This document shows positions 20,839-30,284 of a stretch of DNA of 64,000 nucleotides, in pieces; position 1 is the first letter of the stretch; every line of letters starts with the position of its first letter. The position numbers and the translations under genes were made by a program. This DNA comes from Pseudomonas costantinii (lineage in GTDB: Bacteria; Pseudomonadota; Gammaproteobacteria; Pseudomonadales; Pseudomonadaceae), in the NCBI RefSeq assembly GCF_001870435.1, contig NZ_MDDR01000004.1, forward strand, positions 49,052-113,051. The letters are read 5' to 3'. The notes under the pieces were generated by a model. The model did not search any database and was not told where the DNA came from. It was given only the letters and a program-made list of their open reading frames with translations.

Positions 20839-21285
20839 ATGCAACTGATCCTTCTGGAAAAAGTCGCCAACCTGGGCAACCTGGGCGACAAAGTGAACGT
20901 TAAGGCCGGTTACGGTCGTAACTACCTGCTGCCATACGGCAAAGCCACCGCTGCAACCGCTGCCAACCTGGCTGCGTTTGAAGAGCGTCGTGCTGAGCTG
21001 GAAAAAGCAGCAGCAGACAAAAAAGCTTCGGCCGAAACTCGCGCTGCCCAACTGGCTGAGCTGGAAGTGACTATCACTGCCACCGCCGGTGACGAAGGCA
21101 AGCTGTTCGGTTCGATCGGCACCCACGACATCGCTGATGCACTGACCGCCTCCGGCGTTGAAGTGCAGAAGAGCGAAGTTCGTCTGCCGAACGGCACCAT
21201 CCGCAACGTAGGCGAATTCGACGTAGCCGTGCACCTGCACGCCGAAGTTGAAGCCACCGTACGCGTTGTTGTGGTAGCAGCTTAA
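20839..21285 (+). CDS. rplI: 50S ribosomal protein bL9
   Basis: This 148-residue protein has the bL9 N-domain [19 protein letters not shown] and [13 protein letters not shown], a long charged connecting helix rich in Ala/Glu/Lys, and the C-domain with [16 protein letters not shown]. An AGAGGA site precedes the ATG. Confidence 0.97.
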   Translation: MQLILLEKVANLGNLGDKVNVKAGYGRNYLLPYGKATAATAANLAAFEERRAELEKAAADKKASAETRAAQLAELEVTITATAGDEGKLFGSIGTHDIADALTASGVEVQKSEVRLPNGTIRNVGEFDVAVHLHAEVEATVRVVVVAA

Positions 21286-21332
21286 GCAGCACCTAACTGA
21301 CTGGCACCTCGCGTGCCAGACGGTTAACATCG

Positions 21333-21363
21333 GGCACGATCCTGTTTACAGGTCGTGCCTTTT
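21333..21363 (+). terminator. Terminator after rplI
   Basis: GGCACGATCCTG and CAGGTCGTGCC form a stem around TTTA and run into TTTTGTTTTT. A smaller hairpin (21301-21319) lies before it. It separates the ribosomal operon from dnaB. Confidence 0.85.
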
Positions 21364-21395
21364 GTTTTTCTACAAACCCCTAATTCCAAGTGGCC

Positions 21396-22790
21396 ATGAA
21401 CGATATTTCAGCTCCTGAGCAATACGATCTGCAAACCGCTGCCCTGAAGGTGCCGCCGCACTCCATCGAGGCCGAACAGGCCGTGCTCGGTGGTTTGATG
21501 CTGGACAACAACGCCTGGGAGCGCGTGCTGGATCAAGTCTCGGATGGTGACTTCTATCGCCATGACCACCGCCTGATTTTCCGCGCCATTGCCAAACTGG
21601 CTGACCTCAACTCCCCGATCGACGTCGTGACCCTTGCCGAGCAATTGGACAAGGAAGGTCAGACTTCACAAGTGGGCGGTCTCGGTTACCTGGGTGAATT
21701 GGCAAAAAACACCCCGTCGGTCGCCAACATCAAGGCCTATGCGCAGATCGTTCGCGCACGGGCGACGTTGCGTCAGTTGATCGGCATCGCCACTGAAATC
21801 GCTGACAGCGCGTTCAACCCGGAAGGGCGTACGGCCGAAGAAATCCTCGACGAGGCTGAACGGCAGATCTTCCAGATTGCCGAGGCGCGCCCGAAGACCG
21901 GCGGCCCAGTCAGCGTCAACGACCTGCTGACCAAGGCCATCGACCGTATCGATACCCTGTTCAACACCGACAACGCCATCACCGGCTTGTCCACCGGCTA
22001 CACCGACCTCGATGGCATGACCAGTGGCCTGCAGCCGGCTGACTTGATCATTGTTGCGGGTCGTCCGTCGATGGGTAAAACCACCTTCGCCATGAACCTG
22101 GTGGAAAATGCCGTTCTGCGCAGTGAAAAAGCGGTGCTGGTCTACTCCCTCGAGATGCCAGGTGAATCGCTGATCATGCGGATGCTCTCGTCCCTGGGGC
22201 GTATCGACCAGACCAAAGTGCGTGCTGGCCGCCTGGAAGACGACGACTGGCCGCGCCTGACCTCGGCAGTCAACCTGCTCAACGACCGTAAGCTGTTCAT
22301 CGATGACACCGCAGGTATCAGCCCCTCGGAAATGCGTGCCCGCACCCGACGCCTGGTGCGTGAGCACGGTGACGTCGGCCTGATCATGATCGACTACCTG
22401 CAACTGATGCAGATCCCGGGTTCCAGCGGCGACAACCGAACCAACGAAATTTCTGAGATCTCCCGCTCGTTGAAAGCCCTGGCCAAGGAATTCAACTGCC
22501 CGGTAGTGGCGCTGTCCCAGCTCAACCGTTCCCTGGAACAACGTCCCAACAAACGCCCGATCAACTCCGACTTGCGGGAATCCGGAGCGATCGAGCAGGA
22601 TGCCGACGTAATCATGTTCGTGTACCGGGACGAGGTGTATCACCCGGAGACCGAGCACAAGGGTATCGCCGAGATCATCATCGGCAAGCAGCGTAACGGT
22701 CCAATCGGTACGACGCGCCTCGCGTTCATCGGTAAATACACCCGCTTCGAAAACCTCGCGCCAGGCAGTTACAACTTCGACGACGAGTAA
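21396..22790 (+). CDS. dnaB: Replicative DNA helicase DnaB
   Basis: This 464-residue hexameric helicase unwinds DNA at the replication fork. The N-terminal DnaG-interacting domain starts VPPHSIEAEQAVLGGLMLDN. The RecA-like domain contains Walker A GRPSMGKTTFAMN at about residues 221-233, Walker B GLIMIDYLQLM, and SQLNRSLEQRPNKRP with the arginine-finger region. I prefer ATG 21396 to the in-frame GTG 21390; no strong ribosome site distinguishes them. Confidence 0.96.
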   Translation: MNDISAPEQYDLQTAALKVPPHSIEAEQAVLGGLMLDNNAWERVLDQVSDGDFYRHDHRLIFRAIAKLADLNSPIDVVTLAEQLDKEGQTSQVGGLGYLGELAKNTPSVANIKAYAQIVRARATLRQLIGIATEIADSAFNPEGRTAEEILDEAERQIFQIAEARPKTGGPVSVNDLLTKAIDRIDTLFNTDNAITGLSTGYTDLDGMTSGLQPADLIIVAGRPSMGKTTFAMNLVENAVLRSEKAVLVYSLEMPGESLIMRMLSSLGRIDQTKVRAGRLEDDDWPRLTSAVNLLNDRKLFIDDTAGISPSEMRARTRRLVREHGDVGLIMIDYLQLMQIPGSSGDNRTNEISEISRSLKALAKEFNCPVVALSQLNRSLEQRPNKRPINSDLRESGAIEQDADVIMFVYRDEVYHPETEHKGIAEIIIGKQRNGPIGTTRLAFIGKYTRFENLAPGSYNFDDE

Positions 22791-22801
22791 ATAAGTGCCA
22801 C

Positions 22802-22838
22802 CAATTCCGACTGCAAAGGTCGGAATTGATCAAATTTT
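22802..22838 (+). terminator. Hairpin after dnaB
   Basis: CAATTCCGAC (22802-22811) pairs perfectly with GTCGGAATTG (22819-22828) around a 7-nt loop, then ATCAAATTTTG follows. It begins 11 bp after the dnaB stop. A TATATT at 22843-22848 could serve as the -10 of the next gene. Confidence 0.6.
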
Positions 22839-22887
22839 GTGCTATATTCCGCGCCCGCGATTTTTCATCTCAACACCGGTCACCGTC

Positions 22888-25191
<2,304 letters not shown>

Positions 25192-25206
25192 TCGCAGCCT
25201 GAACAT

Positions 25207-25240
25207 GCAAAACGCCAGCCTCGTGCTGGCGTTTTGCTTT
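25207..25240 (+). terminator. Terminator after ygiQ
   Basis: GCAAAACGCCAGC and GCTGGCGTTTTGC form a perfect 13-bp stem around CTCGT, ending in TTT. It works in both directions by symmetry. Confidence 0.85.
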
Positions 25241-25349
25241 CTAGGCGGTGGATGGAGCGTTTGTTAAGGTGGCGCCCATTAGATTGTCATTGCGGGCTAG
25301 GCCGCAATGAGGCCGGTCCGGCCATCATCACCCTCAAGGAAGAACGTAC

Positions 25350-26267
25350 ATGGGCAACCCCCTACTCGGCATCGGCATGGATTCCAACCGCTCACAGTTC
25401 ATGGCGCGCCAGCGCATCGAAAGCCAGATCAACCTGCCGCGCTTGTTTGCGGCCATCGATGCAGACCCTGCGATTGTCGGCGCGGGTGTCGTGTACATCG
25501 ACGCTGACTTCAATGTGATCACCCTGCGCGAATTCCAACCCATCTGCAGTATTGCGCCCAAACGGGTGATTTTGCGCGAGGCGCAGAAGTACATCGCACC
25601 GGCGCAGTTTGCGCAGCAGGTGCAAGACAACCCCCGAGAGTCGCGCGTGGTGGGGGAGGCACTCAACACCACATTGTCCTGTGCCGGTGCGGTCATCGGT
25701 TGGATCGTTGTACTCAGCGGTTCCGTTGCGGTGCCGTTCACGGCGGGTGCCAGCAGTGTGGTTGCTGCGATTGGCTACACCGCCGCCACGGCCAGTACGC
25801 TCCAGTGTGTCGCCAGTGGCTATCGCACGGTCAATGAAATCAGCAATCCGGCCAAAAATGACGAACTCGACAGCGCGCAGTGGTATCAGTACACGATGAT
25901 CGCACTGGATGCCGCTTCGTTGGTCGGGGTAGGTGCATCGACACTGACCACGATAAAACTGGTGCGCATGAATCAAGCCACCACCGGCAAAAGCGTGAGG
26001 GAAGTACTCAAAGGTTTAAACCGCCAGGAGCGCGCCAAGCTGACCAAGGAATTGCTCAGCATCAAAGACCCGCGCATGACCTCAAAAATGCTCAAGTTGA
26101 AGCAACTGTCAGGCGAGGCGACCAAGCGTTTCACGCCCACCCAGGTCAAGCATGCAACAGTGACGCAGATAAAGGATGCTTTGGGCGCAGCGATCGGTTT
26201 CACCGGCAGTGCGATTTCAGGGAATGTGAGCACCATTGCCGTCGGCCTGTATGAGGAGATCGAGTAA
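25350..26267 (+). CDS. Unrecognised 305-residue protein, effector-like, with central hydrophobic segments
   Basis: I do not recognise a characterised family, though similar proteins seem to occur in other fluorescens-group strains. Residues 1-95 look soluble, with AGVVYIDADFNVITLREF. Residues 105-155 are Ala/Gly/Ser/Val-rich and hydrophobic (about two membrane-length stretches), and 182-203 is a third. The C-terminal 100 residues are basic (VREVLKGLNRQERAKLTKELL). No signal peptide is seen. A CATTGCGG/CCGCAATG hairpin lies at 25288-25309 in the leader and AAGGAAG precedes the ATG. It overlaps the next gene by one base, which suggests obligate coexpression. A membrane-acting toxin is possible but unproven. 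Confidence 0.6.
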   Translation: MGNPLLGIGMDSNRSQFMARQRIESQINLPRLFAAIDADPAIVGAGVVYIDADFNVITLREFQPICSIAPKRVILREAQKYIAPAQFAQQVQDNPRESRVVGEALNTTLSCAGAVIGWIVVLSGSVAVPFTAGASSVVAAIGYTAATASTLQCVASGYRTVNEISNPAKNDELDSAQWYQYTMIALDAASLVGVGASTLTTIKLVRMNQATTGKSVREVLKGLNRQERAKLTKELLSIKDPRMTSKMLKLKQLSGEATKRFTPTQVKHATVTQIKDALGAAIGFTGSAISGNVSTIAVGLYEEIE

Positions 26268-26716
26268 TGAGTGAACTCCCTAGCATTCGCAGTTTTCTGT
26301 CGCAGTATTTTCCTGTGTTCATGGGGGCGATCTTTGCAGCGGTCTTTACGCTGGTGCTCGCCGTTCCGTTGGTTTTTGACAGTTATTTCCCGGACCTCCC
26401 GTTGGCGGACAACGCCAAGTATTCCTTTCTGGGCGGCCTTGCGCTGGCCTGGGTCGTGGTGCATTGCAATTTCATGATTGCGCGTGGGCGTGCGCAGTGG
26501 GTATGGCCGCTGATAACCCTGTTGGGGCTGTGCATTTTGGCGGTATTGCCCACTATCGCGTATCGACCGCATTTTCTGCTTTATGGCTTGAGCTTGTTGT
26601 TACCGCTGCTGGGACTGTTGCTGCTCAACAGTAAACGCCACCGCGAAATGCGCCAGAAGCTGGTCGAGGTACGCCACTTGCGTGAAGCCGTGATTGCCAA
26701 GCTCAAAGCTCGCTGA
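26267..26716 (+). CDS. Small four-helix integral membrane protein, putative partner/immunity of the upstream gene
   Basis: This 149-residue protein has hydrophobic stretches at about residues 15-37, 52-72, 78-98 and 102-121, then a basic amphipathic tail (KRHREMRQKLVEVRHLREAV). I do not recognise the family. The ATG overlaps the upstream TAA (TAATG), so its translation is coupled to the 305-residue protein. This geometry and its membrane location would fit an immunity protein to a membrane-active effector; a simple membrane anchor is an alternative. A gap of 189 bp follows before the transglutaminase operon. Confidence 0.65.
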   Translation: MSELPSIRSFLSQYFPVFMGAIFAAVFTLVLAVPLVFDSYFPDLPLADNAKYSFLGGLALAWVVVHCNFMIARGRAQWVWPLITLLGLCILAVLPTIAYRPHFLLYGLSLLLPLLGLLLLNSKRHREMRQKLVEVRHLREAVIAKLKAR

Positions 26717-26772
26717 TTGGGTAGATTCACCACCCACGCCACCCCACTCGCGCCTCAAATATGTGCGGCGCT

Positions 26773-26819
26773 TGCACCAGGGAGCATACGATGGCGCCGT
26801 TTTGGTGCTGTACTGCACC
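26773..26819 (+). promoter_or_regulatory. NtrC-like half-sites upstream of the transglutaminase operon
   Basis: TGCACCA (26773-26779), TTGGTGC (26802-26808) and TGCACC (26814-26819) are arranged on both strands; the last two form the palindrome GGTGC-N6-GCACC. NtrC sites are built from TGCACCA/TGGTGCA half-sites, but the spacing here differs from the classic N3, so the match is only suggestive. They lie about 35-80 bp upstream of a sigma-54-like promoter. Confidence 0.35.
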
Positions 26820-26852
26820 GGGTCTTACGATAAAGCGCAATGACGGCCGCTC

Positions 26853-26868
26853 TGGCATAAGTCTTGCG
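26853..26868 (+). promoter_or_regulatory. Sigma-54-like promoter for the transglutaminase operon
   Basis: TGGCAT-N5-TTGCG has the invariant GG and GC at the required spacing and differs from TGGCAC-N5-TTGCW at two flanking positions. The predicted start near 26880 leaves a short leader to the GTG at 26906. Confidence 0.55.
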
Positions 26869-26905
26869 CGCTTTGTTTCCATGCCCTGGCTCGCAGGAGG
26901 CCGCC

Positions 26906-29900
26906 GTGTCGATTCATGTCGCGTTGCACCACGTTACGCATTACCGCTACGACCGCGCTGTTGAACTCGGCCCACAGATCGTGCGTTTACGTCCGGCGGC
27001 CCATAGCCGTACGCGGATTTTGTCCTACGCATTGAAAGTGCTGCCCGAGCAGCATTTCATCAATTGGCAGCAAGACCCTCAGGGCAATTACCTGGCGCGG
27101 TTGGTATTCCCGGAAAAGACTGACGAGCTGCGTATCGAAGTCGACCTGGTCGCTGAGATGGCGGTGTTCAACCCGTTCGACTTTTTCCTCGAGCCCTATG
27201 CCGAAAAAATCCCCTTCAGCTACGCCGCCGATGAGCAGCGCGAGCTGGCGCCGTACCTGGAAACGTTGCCGCTGACACCGAAGTTTACCGCCTACCTGGC
27301 TGGCATTGACCGCACGCCGTTGCCGGCAGTGGACTTTCTGGTGGGGCTCAACCAACGGCTGGCCACCGATATCGGCTACCTGATTCGCATGGAACCTGGC
27401 GTGCAGACCCCGGAGTTCACCCTGGAAAACGCCTCCGGCTCCTGTCGGGATTCGGCCTGGTTGCTGGTGCAATTGCTACGCAACCTGGGGTTAGCGGCGC
27501 GCTTCGTGTCCGGTTACTTGATCCAACTGACCGCCGACGTCAAAGCCCTGGACGGCCCATCCGGCACCGAAGTGGACTTCACCGACCTGCACGCCTGGTG
27601 CGAAGTGTATTTACCCGGCGCCGGTTGGATCGGACTCGATGCCACGTCCGGTCTGTTCGCCGGTGAAGGCCATATCCCATTGGCCTGTAGTCCCGATCCA
27701 TCGTCCGCCGCTCCGATCAGTGGGCTGGTGGAACCGTGCGAGTGCGAATTTACCCACGAGATGTCGGTAGAGCGCATCTGGGAAGCGCCTCGGGTAACCA
27801 AGCCCTACACCGAAGAACAATGGCTGGCGATCCAGGCCCTGGGCCGACAGATCGATGGCGACTTGCTCAAGGATGACGTGCGCCTGACCATGGGCGGTGA
27901 GCCGACCTTCGTCTCTATCGACGACCCCGATGGCGCCGAGTGGAACACTGCCGCCTTGGGACCGGACAAGCGTCGCCTGTCTGCCGAACTGTTCCAGCGC
28001 ATGCGCAAACATTACGCGCCCAAGGGCCTCGTGCACTTTGGCCAGGGCAAGTGGTACCCCGGCGAGCAACTGCCACGCTGGTCGCTCAACTGCTACTGGC
28101 GTCGCGATGGCGTGCCGATCTGGCATAACAGCGCGCTGATCGCCGATGAGCAAGAGGATTACGGTGCCGATGGCGTGATGGCCGGGCGCTTCCTGGCCAG
28201 CGTCGCCGAGCGGTTGAAGCTGCCGGCACGCTTTGTGTTCCCGGCCTTTGAAGACAACTTCTACTACCTGTGGCGCGAAGGCGCACTGCCGCAAAACGTC
28301 ACCGCCAAGGACCCGCGCTTGAGCGACGACCTTGAGCGCGAACGCTTGCGCAAAGTGTTCAGCCAGGGCCTGGACAAAGTCATCGGTCAAGTGCTGCCGC
28401 TGGCACGCACGGCGGCCAATGACCGCTGGCAGAGCGGGCCTTGGTACCTGCGTGACAATCATTGTCGCCTCGTGCCGGGCGACTCGGCGCTGGGTTACCG
28501 TCTGCCCTTGGCCTCGCAGCCGTGGGTGACGGCGGCGGAGTATCCGTTTGTGCACCCCACTGACCCGAACCAGGATCAGCCGGAGCTGCCGACCACCACG
28601 CAACTGCAAAGCCATGGCGAACCTGCATCGAGCGATGAGCGTGTGCCGAAAGTGGATCAGTCCGCTGACTGGCTGACGCGCACCGCGCTGTGTGCCGAAG
28701 CACGGGAAGGGCGCCTGTATCTGTTTATGCCGCCGCTGGAACGCGTCGAAGATTATCTGGAGTTGGTGGCGGCCATCGAAGCCACTGCCGAGGAGCTGCA
28801 TTGCCCGGTGTTGCTGGAGGGCTACGAGCCACCGGCCGATACGCGCCTGAGTAACTTCCGCGTCACGCCGGACCCGGGTGTGATCGAGGTGAATGTGCAA
28901 CCGTCTGCGACCTGGGACGAGTTGGTGGAGCGCACCGAATTCCTCTACGAAGAGGCGCGGCAAACCCGCCTCACGACTGAAAAATTCATGATCGATGGCC
29001 GCCACACCGGCACCGGCGGCGGTAACCACTTTGTGTTGGGCGGGGCCACGCCCAAGGACTCGCCATTCCTGCGTCGCCCTGACTTGTTGCGCAGCTTGAT
29101 CAGCTATTGGCATAACCACCCGTCGCTGTCATACCTGTTCTCCGGCCTGTTTATTGGCCCGACTTCCCAGGCTCCACGGGTGGACGAGGCGCGCAACGAT
29201 GCCTTGTATGAGCTGGAAATTGCCTTCGCGCAAATGCCTGAGCCAGGCGAAGAATGCCCGCCGTGGTTGGTGGACCGTCTGCTGCGCAATCTGCTGATCG
29301 ACGTGACGGGCAACACCCACCGCGCCGAATTCTGCATCGACAAGCTCTACTCGCCCGACGGGGCCACTGGCCGCCTGGGTCTGCTGGAGTTGCGCGCCTT
29401 TGAAATGCCACCTCACGCCCGTATGAGCCTGACTCAACAACTGCTATTGCGCGCGTTGGTTGCGCGCTTCTGGCGTGAGCCGTACGCGCCGCCGAAACTG
29501 GCGCGCTGGGGTACCGAGCTGCACGATCGCTTCTTGCTGCCGCATTTTATCGAGCAGGATTTTGCCGATGTGATCGTCGAACTGAATGCCGCCGGTTACC
29601 CGCTGCGGGCCGAATGGTTTGCCGCACACCTTGGGTTCCGTTTTCCCAAAGTCGGCGACTACGCTGTCAGCGGCATCGAGCTGGAACTGCGCCAGGCCCT
29701 GGAGCCCTGGCACGTATTGGGCGAGGAGGGCGCGGTCGGCGGCACGGTGCGCTATGTGGATTCGTCGCTGGAGCGGCTGCAAGTGAAGTTGAGCGGGCTG
29801 CCGCCGCAGCGCTATTTGCTGACCTGCAACGGCATCCCGGTGCCGCTGCAAGCCACTGGGCGAGTGGGCGAGTTCGTTGCCGGCGTACGGTATCGCGCCT

Positions 29901-30196
29901 GGCAACCGGCCAACTGTTTACAGCCGACTATCCCGGTGCATGCGCCGTTGGTGTTCGACCTGCTGGACACCTGGATGCAACGTTCCCTCGGCGGCTGTCA
30001 GTACCACGTCGCTCATCCGGGCGGGCGTAATTATGACAGCTTGCCGGTGAATGCCAACGAAGCGGAGAGCCGGCGTATGGCGCGGTTTTTCCGACTGGGG
30101 CACACTCCTGGAAAACTCCCGGTACCTTCTCTGGTCATCAATGATGAGTTGCCAATGACCCTGGATCTCCGGCATTTCCCCAATAAAAATGACTAA
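26906..30196 (+). CDS. Transglutaminase-like protein with DUF2126 domain
   Basis: This 1096-residue protein starts with a bacterial transglutaminase N-domain (about 1-85), then a transglutaminase-fold core with a visible triad: Cys180 in ASGSCRDSAWLL, His229 in DLHAWCEVY and Asp245 in GLDATSG. The remaining ~800 residues form the large DUF2126 region (DDVRLTMGGEPTFVSIDDPD). The GTG start follows AGGAGG at 26895-26900. Families of this type occur beside ATP-grasp/alpha-E proteins and were predicted by comparative genomics to act in peptide ligation or cleavage; the substrate is unknown. It is likely cytoplasmic since no signal peptide is seen. Confidence 0.85.
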   Translation: MSIHVALHHVTHYRYDRAVELGPQIVRLRPAAHSRTRILSYALKVLPEQHFINWQQDPQGNYLARLVFPEKTDELRIEVDLVAEMAVFNPFDFFLEPYAEKIPFSYAADEQRELAPYLETLPLTPKFTAYLAGIDRTPLPAVDFLVGLNQRLATDIGYLIRMEPGVQTPEFTLENASGSCRDSAWLLVQLLRNLGLAARFVSGYLIQLTADVKALDGPSGTEVDFTDLHAWCEVYLPGAGWIGLDATSGLFAGEGHIPLACSPDPSSAAPISGLVEPCECEFTHEMSVERIWEAPRVTKPYTEEQWLAIQALGRQIDGDLLKDDVRLTMGGEPTFVSIDDPDGAEWNTAALGPDKRRLSAELFQRMRKHYAPKGLVHFGQGKWYPGEQLPRWSLNCYWRRDGVPIWHNSALIADEQEDYGADGVMAGRFLASVAERLKLPARFVFPAFEDNFYYLWREGALPQNVTAKDPRLSDDLERERLRKVFSQGLDKVIGQVLPLARTAANDRWQSGPWYLRDNHCRLVPGDSALGYRLPLASQPWVTAAEYPFVHPTDPNQDQPELPTTTQLQSHGEPASSDERVPKVDQSADWLTRTALCAEAREGRLYLFMPPLERVEDYLELVAAIEATAEELHCPVLLEGYEPPADTRLSNFRVTPDPGVIEVNVQPSATWDELVERTEFLYEEARQTRLTTEKFMIDGRHTGTGGGNHFVLGGATPKDSPFLRRPDLLRSLISYWHNHPSLSYLFSGLFIGPTSQAPRVDEARNDALYELEIAFAQMPEPGEECPPWLVDRLLRNLLIDVTGNTHRAEFCIDKLYSPDGATGRLGLLELRAFEMPPHARMSLTQQLLLRALVARFWREPYAPPKLARWGTELHDRFLLPHFIEQDFADVIVELNAAGYPLRAEWFAAHLGFRFPKVGDYAVSGIELELRQALEPWHVLGEEGAVGGTVRYVDSSLERLQVKLSGLPPQRYLLTCNGIPVPLQATGRVGEFVAGVRYRAWQPANCLQPTIPVHAPLVFDLLDTWMQRSLGGCQYHVAHPGGRNYDSLPVNANEAESRRMARFFRLGHTPGKLPVPSLVINDELPMTLDLRHFPNKND

Positions 30197-30207
30197 ACGC
30201 GGCACTC

Positions 30208-30229
30208 ATGTGGGAGCCAGCTCCCACAT
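30208..30229. repeat. REP-type palindrome between operon genes
   Basis: ATGTGGGAGC-CAG-CTCCCACAT type palindrome, 12 bp after the stop of the DUF2126 gene and 55 bp before the ATP-grasp gene. It shares GTGGGAGC with the REPINs at 42500 and 50293. Confidence 0.75.
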
Positions 30230-30284
30230 TAGATTGCAGTGAATTTGAGTTAATCTGAGCCCCCTTGCCTCTGCCGAGCGTTCC

